Shown in pieces: positions 47,001 through 59,369 of a stretch of 64,000 nucleotides of DNA. Below the pieces are notes generated by a model. The model saw only the letters and a list, made by a program, of their open reading frames with translations. It made no database searches and was not told the origin of the DNA. Made by a program: the position numbers and the translations under genes. The DNA comes from Tetracentron sinense (taxonomy: Eukaryota > Streptophyta > Magnoliopsida > Trochodendrales > Trochodendraceae): assembly GCA_015143295.1 (NCBI GenBank), contig CM026568.1, positions 30,574,441 through 30,638,440 of the forward strand. The letters run 5' to 3'. The first letter of the stretch is position 1. Each line of letters starts with the position of its first letter.

Positions 47001-50000
47001 CTCGCATTATAATAGTAAAGATATGAGTCAGTCTATGGGTACTCCCAAGTCCCAAATATACTCCCAAATCCTAATCGTCTATGGCTAACCGCTAACCACT
47101 AAGGGTTGGGATTAATGCTGATGTGGCACACTTTTGAAAAAAAGGAAGCCAAGCCATACTGAGCCAAGCCACACCTTCTATTCTAATCTTGACCCTTAAT
47201 TTTGTTTTGGATATTGGGGGGTGTCCCAAAGCCTTCGAGCCAAGGACTAGTCCCTTCAGGTATCCACACCAATCCACTCGGAATTTTCCCTACGGATACC
47301 AGGGTAAGTCGAGGAGTGGGAGTTCAACACACGACCACAGGGAGCAAACCCAGGATGCTAGCCAACTGCACTAGAGTTTACTTGGAGTACCCCTAGACTA
47401 TATATAAAAATATAATTATATGTGCATATATATAAATATAGAGAGAGAGAGAGAGAGACATGTTAGAAACTGACTAGGAAGATGTTGGGAAAACATGTAA
47501 AATGAGACAAGAAAGAGATGGATATGATTCCAAAAAAACGAAATCCTGCTGATTACATAGTGATATCATGCTTCTCCTCCTACCCTTGTAAAGTACAACC
47601 TTCTCTTTCTTTTTTCATTTTTGAATTAATTCTTGATCGATCAAGACCGAGGTTTTGGTTTCAATTAAAACTTAATGCTGAGATGTCGGGTAAATATCCG
47701 ACACTGCAAGGCTTCAATCGATAACAGAGAATCAGGGTTTCTCTGTACCTTGGAGACGATTTGCTACATTGAATCTGTTTGCAGATTAGTAGCGGGGGCA
47801 ATAATCGTCTTATGAATATGGAGAGCCTCAGTGTAAGTGTGTAACATGCTTTGGAGTCCGTCGCTTCTCTTACTCTATTTGTATATTCTTATTATTTATG
47901 TTTTACAGGTCATCCATCCTATGTACTCAACTTGGTATGATAAAATAATAGATTAGAAAGTTTGTGAGTAGAACCTGTCAGGCCTGCAAGAGTGCAACCC
48001 AGTGACAAAATTATATGCAGCATGAAGTGAAGTATCTGTCATCCAGTGCAAGTATGCAATCACGCAAGCGGCAGATCTATCAAAGCCAGTAGTACAGGTC
48101 ACAAAAACTCGATGATTCTTTTTCAACAAGCGTAATAGGAGCCCCACACAAAACGGAAGTTTCTTCCTCAAGTCAAAGGAATCTGCCTCTCTGCAAAAGA
48201 AATCAAATGGATATTTATCGTGTGCCTCGACCTAATATACCAGCTAGAATATTGTAACTTATAAAAAGTAGTATTATCATCGATGACATGCCTCCTGATC
48301 TGCAAATTTTCAAGTTGAGCAGGGAATAAGTGTCAAGACAGTAACTTCCAAGCATTAGTTAACTGAATAGAGCAGAATATCTGGCAAAGTTGAAACTTTT
48401 GTATAGTAAACCCAACCAAAAGCCAATTGCTCCTCTATCAGCCACAATTTAATTTTTAAAAAAAATACAAAGCATCCGTATATGGTTTACTGGCAAGTCA
48501 ACACTCAAAACCACAGGGTTTGCATAACCATAGTTGTACCATATAAATCAGACAAGAGAAAGCAGAAACCCAAGTAAATTCCTTGGAGAGAAGATGCAAA
48601 TAATCCCCCCTATCAATTAAAATAAAATTAGAAGCAGAAAGCATGACAATTGTGTAGGCGAACTCGTTTGTTAACAAACATAATGTGGCATAAAAACCTA
48701 TTAGTTACCTTATAGGATAATTGATCATAAGGATATTGAATCTACGGCATGAGTCGTTGATTGATTTGGAGTTAATTCCCCAGTTTTCTGATTCACTTGC
48801 ACTCTGGAAATTCAGTACGGCAGTGACTCCCTGATACAGGAATTCCCTAACTGTTATAACTGAGCCATGGAATGGAATATCAATAAACCCAATACAGTGA
48901 ACACTCCAGGGCATCAATGGGAAGTAAAGACCAATAAAAATATACACACACATATTATGTATCTTCAAATATATATATATAAAGAAAGAAAGTGTGCAGA
49001 ACTATTAAAGGCAGAATAAAGTAACAGGGCCATTTTATCCTGCATTACATACGGTGAGATGATTTATCATGATAGTACGATTACTATCATTAATGAAAAT
49101 AATACAACTGGACAACAAAGAAAATGACTTACCTGAAAGGATGGAAAGATTAAAATCCATCATTGACCTGCTCAAACCAGACCATGCAATTCTAAAGCAA
49201 CCAAACGACCTTTTAAAAACACACTACAAGATCTCAGGAGACATGTTCTTATTTCACTACCAGAACTAGAACAGTATCCACACAAACAGAATTGATTACA
49301 TGCAAACACACCCAACCAGGCCTCTTCCCAAGCCCCACACGAACCCACATATGGACAATACGTAGAAAGGTGCATATCACACATGACACAACCACAAACA
49401 AAGGAATGGAATGAGAGCTACAACTGAAAATCAAAAAGCATGTTATGCAAATCCAACTGCAAAATACTACCCATAACTTGTGATGATACTTGTACCTGAA
49501 AGGTCCTTGCCTCGAAGAGATTTTTTTTATCGGAAATGAAAATATAATACTAAACCAACCAAAGTGTAGTAAAAATACGTGCGGACATCAACCTGCGACA
49601 TGAATAATATACATAAGGAGAGAGAAAAAAAGGGGGGGAAAAGAGAGGCATAGAATGAGAACTAAACCAAGAGAAATTTGATGTAAGTTGCTACAATTTT
49701 AATGTGTGGTTTGCATATCTTTGTTTTAAGATTGCAATCAGAGATCCCTGGTGGGCTTCTCTGACAAGAAACTGATCCTCAATTAACAAGATTTGGAAAT
49801 GTTTATCTATCTTACAACTTAATTAGTCTGTTTTCAAACAGACCATGAACCACAAAAATAAAAATAAAACAATTGATGGTTTACACGAAACCAATAATGC
49901 CTAATGATTTATCATTTCCATATGTATGGTGGAAGAGCCATGAACAGTTCATGCTTGTAGACTATTATCACCACCAACTAGTTATTTAGAAATCCTGATG

Positions 50001-53000
50001 GGGCTTTTCTGGCATTTCCGTCAACTAGACTTTTAAATGTTAACCTATGTCACAAAATTAGTTTGTATTCCAAGAGCACGAACCAATAATTTTTTCCGAT
50101 GCACTGTCAATCAATAATGACTAACCAGATACCATTTCCTCGACTAGTACAAGATTCATGAGCAATTGTAACTTGTAGACTACTATTGCCACATATCACA
50201 ACTCGAATCCAACTACTTATGGGCCATGAAAAAATTCCCAAAGCAGAAAAATTAGTGCCAAAAATGTCTCCAAGATGCATAGATCATCACCTGCAACTTT
50301 AGTAAGTATTACCCAAACAAGATGCCAAGCTAGCATCCACAAAAATCAGAACCAATACAAACATGTTTGCAAAAGTTTTGTACAGACTAGAAATTTTAGA
50401 ACTCAACAAGAAACAAATATGTATGTTCCAAGTTCCCAACATTGGAATTTTGTACCATTCCCTCATAGACTTTTGTATTCGTCTGTACCATCTCTTTAAA
50501 CTACTGCCTTTACTTTTTCTAAACTCTTAGACCATTCACCACTTAGAACAGAACTTGGAAATTTCTCATAAAATATACTAATTTCCTATATTTGTAGTTC
50601 TAAACTTCTATCAACCTGGCTGATACGTAGCAAGAGATGGTGCAGCTGTTCATAGTAAAGATAATTGATCATTGGCAATCTTCCCCGCTAGCCTTCTGCT
50701 TTTTGTTTTATTCTCCCTTCATAATAAAACTGAAGTTACTTATCAAAAAGAAAATAGTAAAATTAAGCAACTGATAAATTTATTTTATAATCCACTTGGA
50801 AATTTCTCAAAACTCTCTTCTATAGTTTTATTTCTCATTAACAATACGCACGCACACACACAACGCTCAAACCTTTTTACAGCAGTCAAATACAACAAGG
50901 CCCGCCTTTTCTTTCTTATTAGAAGACAAACCTACCCATGCCTTGAAGGGACATATTTGCTGAGTATAATTTCCTTCCAAAGACCTTTCTGTCCCATGAT
51001 TAGTCTCCAGTACTGCTTGGCCGCAAGCACTTGCCTTGCCCTGAAACTATTACTGATATGCAGACCTCCTGCATCTCTTGGTTGAATGAATTCTTCCAAT
51101 TTCACCGGTCATATGCGTGACACCTATGCATGGGTTGAATCCCATTTGGATCTATTGCCAAAGCCAAGGACAATTGGCTGATCCCAGTGGCCAGCAGTTT
51201 CCATAAGGAAAACGGTTGCAGTTCATGCATATATCATTCTACTAATAAAAGTACAAGGAGTAACCTAAACTGTGTTGACAAAAATATCCTTTAATTTAAT
51301 TGAATCATTCTTCTAACTTAGGTTAAAAGAAGTTTAAAGACGTTTAAATTAAAACCTTCATATATCACGTTTCCTTTCACGTAGGACTCCCCTCTCCACA
51401 ATCCTTATCTCGAGGTTGTAGAAGTATACTAGGCTACATTCTCCTTTAATAAATAAAGAGAATGTCCCAGCTTCCCTCATTCGTGAAGGAGTAAGTAAGT
51501 GCTCCTTTTTCCTGTTCTTCTTTGTGTTTGCTTTCTTTCCACTGCTTTCTTTCCATGTTCTTAGCTTTTTATAGCAATAGGTCAATGAGTTCTTTGGTTT
51601 TGCTCCCATACATAAAGGAATTAAGTGCGTGCTCCTTCTTTTTCCTGTTATTATTTGTGTTTGCTTTCTTTCCATGACTGCTTTCTTTCCATGTTATTAG
51701 CTTTTTACAACAATGGGTTCTTTGGTTTTACTGACTCTATATCACTTTGTTGAATGTGTTGATTTTTTTAATTTTTTTTGGTTGAGATTATAGATAGATT
51801 ATCATGATGTTTGAGAAGCATATGGTGACCAACAAAAGAAAAAATAAATCATTCATATATTCAAACAACCAAATAGGAAACCTATGAAAACAGTGTGTTG
51901 CCTTGAATCAGTAAAGCCCTAATTTAAAGATGTTGAACAAACCCAAACTATCTAACTACAGATAAATCTGTGAACCATAAAATGCCCCTAGAAAACTGAC
52001 CTTTGAAGGTGATGGCGATGCTCCTTCGCTGTTTTGTTCGATTTGATTAGTGCAGAGAGAGAGAGAGAGAAAGAGAGAGAGGGGTTGGTGCTGGTACGAA
52101 TGTGGGTTACTTATAGAGCAATGCAGAGAGAGAGAGAGAGATTTCTCCTTTTTATAAAATCCTTCTTGGGGTCTCTGTAAGATTGTATCTCCAGATTCTA
52201 ATGCTCCTAATTATTTAATTTCTTTTTCTTATTGTATTTAGTTTTTTTTATAACGTGGGTATCCGGGCCTCTTAGAGCACCCGACTAAATCCCATGGCCG
52301 TGCAAATCCCCTCACTCTACACAACCGAGATAGCCAGGATAAATCCCCGAGGGTGGCCAACAAGAATTCTATTTAGTTTTTGATAATTGTTCTTGAATGT
52401 TTCTATAATTTTAAGGGCTGGCCCCTTTGTTTCCGTAACACATGTTGGGGAGAAGGTTTTCTACTTCCCTCAAGATCACATGAAACAGGTTCTATTCTTC
52501 TATCTATCTCTGTTTCACTGTTAAATTCATGTCTTTTGAGCAATTACATACAAATACAAACATTATATGCCTTCAAGAGTCTGCATGTGTGTACTCGATT
52601 TTATTTTGAGGACAAAATTTATTAATTTGATTTGTTCTTTCAAATCCATGTTTAGTTCTTTGGATTTTGATGTAGGTAGAGGCATACACGAATCGAGACG
52701 GTAATGCTAGAATTGTTGGAATTTGGCTCGAATAAGCAAAACCCCAAAGTGGCGATCGATCGCCCACCAAGGGGGATCGATCGCCCACAACGCCGTGTGC
52801 GTGGATTTGTTTCGGGAAATTGTTATTTTAGTCTCTTTATGTTTTGGGAAACCCCTATTCCGATTGAGGGACTTTCTATTAGTCTAGGGCTCTTGATTAA
52901 GCCTATAAATAGGGTATTATGGGTCTAGAGTTTGTATCTTTGTATCTAAGGATCAAGGGAATGCTTTTGCATTGAGAGTGAGAGGTAATACAAAGGGTTA

Positions 53001-55481
53001 AAGCATACTAGGGCTTGAGAAAGGTTTAAGGGAGGATAGATAGAGATTCTTCTTTGGGGTTTCATAGAGAAGGTGATTTGAGTGCTTTTGTACTGGTTCC
53101 TCAAGGTTTCTGTGAATAAAGAAGTGATCGGATCTTGACCCATGGACGTAGGCAGGTTGTTGCCCGTGTTTTGGTTTAGTCTTTAATGTCTGGTTATTTT
53201 TATTGGTTGTTTTTCCCACAACAAGAATGTCAATCAACACTTTACCTTCTAAGATCCTCTGTAGGGTTGTATATGTGCAGCTAAAGATATGTATAACTTC
53301 TTCTATGCATGTTATATGTTTTGGGTTTTTCAATTCAGTTTTGTTAATATGATAAATTTGGAATTTCTATATATATATATCTTTATGGCCGGATCCTCGC
53401 AGCTCTGCTGCAGATGTGTATGACATAGCCAAGATCATGCTTGAGCTTGCACTCACCAAATCCATGGATACTCTTTCCTACATGAAGCAAATTTGAGAGT
53501 AGTGCTAGCATGCATAGGAAGAATAAAATGAAGAAAGGGAAATCAAAGGAAACCACTTAAAATTATTTATTTAAAATTTCTATTATGATTATATACTATT
53601 AGTAATGTATTGTCTATTTATTAAAAAAAATGATTACTAATTATATATTTATAATTATAAATAATAATTTTATTTTAAAATTATTATACTTTTAATTAAT
53701 TAAAAATTAATACGTGCGCTTTTACTAGTATATATATATACACACACATACATAGACACTCAAAAAAAACATATCTATCAAAGAGAGTTGTCAAAATACA
53801 GAACATATCTATTGAAACCTCTTTTGACAAATGATTTTGGTGCATCTTTGCATCTCTTAACAATCAACATATAAGAAAAATTATGGATAAGAAAATATTA
53901 GAAAAAAAAAAACTATCCAATCTACAGCTAATTCAATAATGTGATATAGTAGTATTAGTCAATCCCCACAGCCCAAACACCTTTCCATATGTCGCTCGGA
54001 TCACATTCGGTGAGTCCCCTTTAATTTATGGTTGGCTTTAGGATTTTGTTCCCGAACCAAACATGAATCAAATGCCCGATGAAGAGACCAACTCCCACTA
54101 AAACTCTCTTTACCAGTTAATTTGTCCCTAAAAATGATCTTAGCAAACTCCCAAGTCTTGACTCTTGAAGAAGAGCCTTGATTTCCCACTGGCTAGAACT
54201 GGACTCTCATATAGGACACAGGTAGAGCAATAAAGATCACTTCTTAGTAACGGCTGGCACCGTGGAACTGAGAGCACTCCCTTCGAAGTTTAGTTTTAGC
54301 CAAGCACCTCAAGGCTCCTCCCAAAAGGTATAACTTTCTTAAACTCCTTGCCACTGCAAAATGACGTTGCTCAAGCCTCAAATTGCTTTGAAGGTCCATC
54401 AACTTAAAATAAACTTCACAAATAGTCTTCATATAACATTGCAAATCGTCTTAATTGACCCATTGTTAACTTAAGGAATAATCCTATTCAGCTCCTTCCA
54501 TATGCTCTAATAAAGTACATAACTAAGGTCTTTCAACAACACCTTTTACAATGTACGCAATATTTACATACATGCATTTACATATTCAGGGCATGCATAA
54601 TTGTGTGGAAACCAACAACACGGTCTTCTAACAGCATCGATCAGAATGTAAGGACAGTCCTATTCAAATAAAAGGAATAGAAGCACATACCACGACATTA
54701 GACAAAGTCGCCACATCAGCTTCTGTTTGTATGCATGATCCCACATATATTTGCTCCGTAATCTGTGACATAATTGCAACAGTAGGAGAATGAGTAATAG
54801 AACAAAAGCTGTGCCCTTGGAAAGCTTAAAGGCATCACTTTCAAAGTACTAAATCGAAGAAGAAAATAAATTAAGTAAAGAACATAAAGAAATACTTTAG
54901 GAAAACACATTAGCGCTAATGCTTTTGGATTCTAGCAGATTGTTAAGCTGCAAATGTCAAGATGTTTAGGATTAACTAACTGGAAAAAGAAAATCTTCAA
55001 GCAAATAAAATGCAAAGCTGAGGAAATTTTTGTTCAAGAGAGAGGTAAATGATATTTGCAAGCTTGTGGAGGTCAATTCCTCAAAAGAAGCAGGGGTTTC
55101 AGTGCAGATGGCGTAATCAGATACAGGGTTGCTTGCTCTGGTAATCAATTTCAAAATCTGAATGAAAAAATAAGATCCAGGGGACTCGAGAGGATATTTT
55201 AATTTTAAAAAATATGATATTTTAAATTTTTATATGGATAATACTATATAAGAATAAAAATGTATATATATATATATATATATACGAAAGAAATATTATT
55301 GCAAACAGCACTAAGTAATATTTACAACCTACAATTCATCAAACAATAAATAAGGCGTAAATTAAAGACCATGAACTAATGGACTAATGAACCTATAGTA
55401 ATTATAAATGTTAATGCTAATTTCAAAGAAGATTAATTTAAAGATTTTTGGGAGCCCAAATTCAACCCGTTGACACCCCTA

Positions 55482-55522
<41 letters not shown>

Positions 55523-58500
55523 CTAATATAGAGAACAGTAATTCCGCCTATTTTTTTTTTCTTTTTCTTTTTTAAATTGATCATGGTTTTCCTCTCTTTC
55601 TCTACCGGCTTCTCTTTTCTTATGATGAGTTAGAAAGTATTTACCGAAATTTATGTTAATCATATGCAATTATATGTCTTTTGTATAATAAATACTTAAA
55701 GTTTATGGGTATCAAGCGTGCACGTGTCTGTGTCTAAAATACATAGATTCTTCTAATATGAATCATAAGAGCCGTGTTTGAGGCGTGTTCATGACTGTGT
55801 TCGTATCCACACATTTTGGCACGGGACACACTCGTTGTCTTGAAGAATCTGCGCAACATAGCAGCCCGTTGACATTCCTATCTCTCTCTCTCTTCTTTTC
55901 TATAACAGGGAACGATAATTCCTCTCATTCTTTCTCTTTTTATTTGTTAAAACAAGTTCTTCGACTTTTTTTTTTTACTTTTTCACATTTTTTCTCAGTA
56001 TTTGCTACTTCTATAAGTTACTTTTTTTTGTTATATTAGTATCATTTGAACATCTACCTTCCAAAAAAAAAGTATCATTGAACAGCATTGCAACAAATGA
56101 GATCTCTTGTGGTAACTGTGTCTTATGACTCTAACCTCCATTTTTGCCGATGAGAACAAAGTAAGCAATTGTATCTAATACACACACACACTAGATAGTA
56201 GGCACCATGGAGAAGATGCCTTTCACCATACCATAGTTTTTCGTTCCAATGGATTTGTTTCTCAATAATATTACTTATATATATATATAATATACTACGA
56301 CTTATGTATGTGTGTGTGTGTGTGTGTGTGTGTATCAAAGAGATCTACTCTAGAATATGATAAGCTATTAAGTCTGACTGCTGATTCTTGAGGAATACGA
56401 ATACTTACAATTACAAAACTAGCATCAATTTATTTCAGCTTTCACCTAACTATTTAAGAATGACGGCAAGTGATTCACTTGGAAAGGGCATCATTCTATG
56501 GATTCCGAAGAAATGATCAATGTACGAATCATAACATCACATAACCAGTAAATTAATGAAAATCTGACAAATAAATTGCTTTTATCATACTAAGGACTCA
56601 ACATTAATTCTCATCAATGCAAGTATAGTGCAGAAGACGAGCAGGCCTCACACCTTACTGTATCGCATACCAAGAGAGTGATTATAGTATAGCTCGCCTT
56701 TTGAACGATCGAGTGCTTTAATATATTCTTCCAGAGGAAAATTCCCGTGAGCCCATTCAACATCTCCAGACTCTTCCTCGGAGAAAATACAAACAAGTTG
56801 GCTCATGGGTGCAGCAAGAACGTTTTTCTGCATTTGTGGGTCAACATTTTGATCACTTAGAAAATTCCATCCTTCTGATTTTAGGAACTTTGCAGAGAAC
56901 ATGACAAACCCAGAATTCCCACTACCCTCAGATGATGATTGCAAATTTGATGCCAATATAGTTCTGTTCCAAGTAGCCACAGGAACCCGCCCTTGGTTGA
57001 ATAAAATGTCAAGATCACTCATAAGATGTTGAATTGGAAAAGGAGAGAAGGGTCTCTCAAGGACCAGGCTAAAAGATCCTGTTTTCTCCTTGAGCATCTT
57101 CCTGAAGAAACAGAGAAATGATGAAGCAACATAACTAATCTTAAGCAATCGAAAAATAAAATAAACTTCAGAACTATTTAAGAAACAGTCAATAACCGAA
57201 TGGAATGCAAGGTTAAATGTCAGCAAGCCCTGCTAGATATGTGTCAAGCATAAGAGAGTGTTTCACTCTGTCAAACAGCGTATTTTTCTTCCCAACAACA
57301 ATCCATGTAAGGCTTGAAAAAGAAGGTCCCAAGTGCCAATCTCTGGGTCCAGCTAGGAAATCACTTAGCCCGGACGTTAGCCCATTGGATGATTCTAATC
57401 ACCCAACACAATGCTTCTCTCTCAACCATTGATTGGACAATCCAGGAAAAAACCCATGCATTGGATGCCTATGATCATTTAATCAGGCTGATTTTGGGTT
57501 AAATCTAATCCAAAAAATGACCTGCGTTTAGACCCACTTTTATGTGCAACATGGGGACAGCGGAGTGGGGAAGAATTATGAAACAATGCCTAAGCGAGCA
57601 TTAACCATACCAAAGGAATACAAAATGTAATGCACACATGGAAAATGTAAGGCTGTTGTCATTAGACAAAATAGATAATGTCGAAGCATATGTGATAGAG
57701 TATGTTGCCACTTTAGAGAGCCATGGGAAGCCAAGGGTAATGTTCTAATAAGTCTATGGAAGAACTAGTTGAGAATTACATTAAAAATAAAATTAAAAAA
57801 AATAAACCACAAAGCCAGCTGGAACTCCTAAAATTAGAGGTTCATAACAAAAGTTGGGAGGTAACTGCAAAGGGTGATGCATAATGCATGACTACCGGTT
57901 CAAGATTAGCCTCAAAAAAAAATTCTTGAAGAGAGGTGACTCATCAAAACATGTTCTTAACATGTTCGAGTTTTGCATAAATACTCCCACATTAGATGCT
58001 CAAATTTTACACCAATTTCCTGGGCTTCCTCCCTGTTTCCAAATGCTTAAGTCCCTTTCATCATATCCTTACTGCGATAGCTTTAAGTTTCATCAGTCGT
58101 TGGTTACTACAAGATACAGGAAGCAAAAACAATTGTGGGAGCAACGACAACAGAGAGAGAGAGAGAGAGAGAGATGTATAAGATAATCTGTTTTCACGAC
58201 CCAGATTGTCTATAATAACAAGATATCATGCAACTATACATCAGACTTTTCCTTCACCACATACATCTTACATATTTCTCTAAATTATCTTCTCTGCAGA
58301 TCATCAAACACAAGGCCCATTATTGTTTATGAAGTATGCTTCGTAAAAAAAATCAATTCGATATTCCCAACATGTATTTCTGATTCAAACTTCCAATGAT
58401 CTGTTGATTTGTCAAGAAGAGAATTGTATAATAATCCGATGATTGCAATATCGGTATCAGTATCATAATTATGTGTATCTCGGTCTAGCACAATGTTAGA

Positions 58501-59367
58501 CGTTTGTGTAAGTTGAATTATTATAAAACAGAGCGAATGAAAATCAGTATCATATGCTAGACACTAATAAAGACAGATTCCATACTGTGCATCCCCGTAG
58601 TCCTTGATCTCTATAAGCGCACCATCTGACACATTGCTTGCCTTTTTCAAAGTGTCACCCACCATTATTATTCTCGACTTCTCTGCATTACCCTACAAAC
58701 AGAATTTAGTAGTTGAGTAACTAATGAATTGCATGGCACAGCACTCATTGGCATAATCAGTTAAATATAAGGAAGGGACTATAGAAATAAAATGGAAATC
58801 AATAAGTCTCCCATTACAACAAAAGAAAAAACATATGAATGGTCCAGCAAAACACTTGAATTGTTATCCAAGTAAAGTCAGTAGAACAACTCCATATGGA
58901 AAGATAGGGAAAAAAAGAAAAAGAGTTCAAGATCTTCATCTCAACTACAACAAGACAGTAATTGAACTCAAGAAAACAGTAAGCAATAGATAGTACCACA
59001 TTTCAGTGATTTTCCAACAGTCGAATTCAATAAAAACACGTACCCCTTTCTTAAGAGCATGAACAAAGATCTTCCCGTCGGCCGAAAGCGCGAAGCGAAT
59101 TCCTAGTGGTTTCCCAAGTGTCACCATATATTCATTAAGATTCATTTTAAAAGAAGAATCAGTAGACATTGCATAAACCCTAGTATTCCGACTAGAACGA
59201 AGCTTCTCTCTAGCACAAACCCTAGAACCTCCATTAACCAAACACAAATCTCTGCCCCAAAAGGAAGAAGAAACAGCAGGTTGAGCAAGCTTCTCTGATG
59301 AAAAAAAGTTGCAGAGAAATGGCGATCCATGGAAAATTCCGCAATTCGAGAATTGCAGAGAACACAT
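41002..59367 (-). CDS. LSF1: LSF1, chloroplast phosphoglucan-phosphatase-like protein
   Basis: Starch-bound chloroplast protein needed for normal night-time starch breakdown; in Arabidopsis it acts mainly as a non-catalytic scaffold for beta-amylases (established knowledge). Coding exons (minus, in order): 59367-59044, 58692-58586, 57101-56654, 54762-54691, 48830-48709, 48190-47975, 45455-45350, 45107-44995, 43990-43846, 41121-41002. All junctions are GT-AG and 1773 nt stay in frame, giving 590 aa against about 591 in Arabidopsis. Parts in order: Ser/Arg-rich transit-like leader (about 1-65), PDZ-like domain with LGKPLGIRFALSADGKIFVH (about 70-165), dual-specificity phosphatase domain with VTCTTGFDRS (Cys390, Arg396), and CBM48 starch-binding domain with LVGDFTGNWKEP and YYYKFIINGQWRHSTTSP. 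The C-terminus is CPVRLAPK. Thr389 stands where active phosphatases have His, as in other LSF1 proteins. The start is the ATG that opens the transit-like leader. Confidence 0.96.
41765..42113 (+). mobile_element. RTE-type LINE fragment in LSF1 intron 9
   Basis: Reads as the C-terminal part of an RTE reverse-transcriptase protein with several stops: RWMSMKTRKNKIMNE, then a GYKIRES-like and an FGHVH-like segment, then RTRGKLEMTRMESL. This matches the plant pattern RWMSGKTRKDRIRNE ... RWFGHVQRRP. It continues to TCGTTGGGCTAAG. A matching tail, ATAAGGCACAAATGATGATG, appears only after the TIR element that follows (43620-43645). Confidence 0.7.
42118..43619. mobile_element. 1.5-kb TIR element inserted in the LINE tail
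   Basis: Ends GTCACAGTCAATGAGTTGGC and (inverse) GTCATAGTCAATGAGTTG, both followed by GTAGTGCCAAACC and ATG/GTGA. No transposase domain is recognised in the short internal frames. Flanking TGGGCTAAG and TGACATAAG may be a decayed 9-bp duplication. It lies in LSF1 intron 9. Confidence 0.65.
42292..42505. repeat. two tandem copies of a 107-108-bp unit
   Basis: Units begin GGTACGACTCAATCACTAGT and end CTCATAGGGTTCTCTTATCA. They are almost identical and lie inside the TIR element, so the duplication is recent. The 103-aa frame here reads the unit twice. Confidence 0.9.
46013..46319. mobile_element. hAT-like MITE, CATAGTNAC family, copy 2
   Basis: Ends CATAGTGACAAA and TTTGTTACTATG. Perfect 8-bp duplication CTTGGGAT (46005-46012 and 46320-46327). 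The interior has repeated ATTCGGGAAAAATTCGG and AACGCGAATAAA motifs. The 195-aa minus-strand frame at 45845-46432 runs through it by chance. LSF1 intron 6. Confidence 0.88.
46618..47021 (-). mobile_element. complete non-autonomous Helitron, LSF1 intron 6
   Basis: On the minus strand it starts TCTTTACTATTATAATGCGA after an A and ends with the hairpin CACGTGCATCACACGTG, then CCATCCGCTAG before a T. This is the A|TC...CTAG|T signature of rolling-circle elements. Length 404 bp, with no coding. A second, inner terminus CACGTGCATCGGAGATGCC...CTAG ends at 46725, giving a tandem pair of 3' ends about 107 bp apart. Confidence 0.9.
47218..47388 (-). mobile_element. tRNA-derived SINE (family with 15492-15674)
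   Basis: Minus strand: an A-box-like CTAGTGCAGTTGGCTAGC, then GTGTGTTGAACTCCC (B box), then TCCGTAGGG and AGGGACTAGTCCTTGGCTC. No long A tail and no clear target duplication. LSF1 intron 6. Confidence 0.65.
48831..52230. other. LSF1 intron 4, first part: no coding feature recognised
   Basis: Between the solo LTR/SINE region and exon 5 I see only AT-rich intron with small ORFs and no domains. The 137-aa plus frame at 50672-51085 has no recognisable content. Confidence 0.5.
51498..51733. repeat. two direct copies of a roughly 130-bp segment
   Basis: Each copy holds GTGTTTGCTTTCTTTCCA, TGCTTTCTTTCCATGTT and TTAGCTTTTTA, ending GTTCTTTGGTTTT. Copies start near 51498 and 51628. The CT-rich character is otherwise ordinary intron sequence. 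Confidence 0.8.
52247..52369 (-). mobile_element. 5'-truncated SINE, LSF1 intron 4
   Basis: Minus strand from TTGGCCACCCTCGGGGATTT to GTGCTCTAAGAGGCCCGG and an A-rich end. It matches the 3' half of the SINE at 19227-19436. Flanked by the 12-bp duplication TATTTAGTTTTT (52235-52246 and 52370-52381), so it arrived already truncated. Confidence 0.88.
52714..53223 (+). mobile_element. solo LTR, Copia-like, LSF1 intron 4
   Basis: Starts TGTTGGAATTTGG and ends TTTTTCCCACAACA (TGTTG...CAACA). Perfect 5-bp duplication AGAAT (52709-52713 and 53224-53228). A TATAAATAG box lies near 52904-52912, preceded by two GATCGATCGCCCAC motifs (52754-52789). Only one LTR remains. It is antisense to LSF1. Ends and size fit Copia elements (inference). 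Treated as a fossil, fairly young given the perfect duplication. Confidence 0.88.
53230..54690. other. LSF1 intron 4, remainder: nothing recognised
   Basis: AT-rich. The minus-strand frames at 54001-54189 and 54244-54444 show no domain I can name. Confidence 0.45.
55486..55515. repeat. (CT)n microsatellite beside a hAT-like terminal fragment
   Basis: CCCGTTGACACCCCTATT directly precedes the CT run and matches the inverse end of the TAGGGGTGTCAAC elements. A similar fragment with CCCGTTGACATTCCTA precedes another CT run near 55880. Both are in LSF1 intron 3. Confidence 0.6.
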
Positions 59368-59369
59368 GG

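Noticed and set aside
50672-51085. 137-aa plus-strand frame in LSF1 intron 4
   Set aside because: No domain, biased to Leu/Phe/Ser from AT-rich DNA, and antisense within an intron.
54001-54444. Possible LINE-1 reading on the minus strand
   Set aside because: No convincing endonuclease or reverse-transcriptase motif could be recognised.
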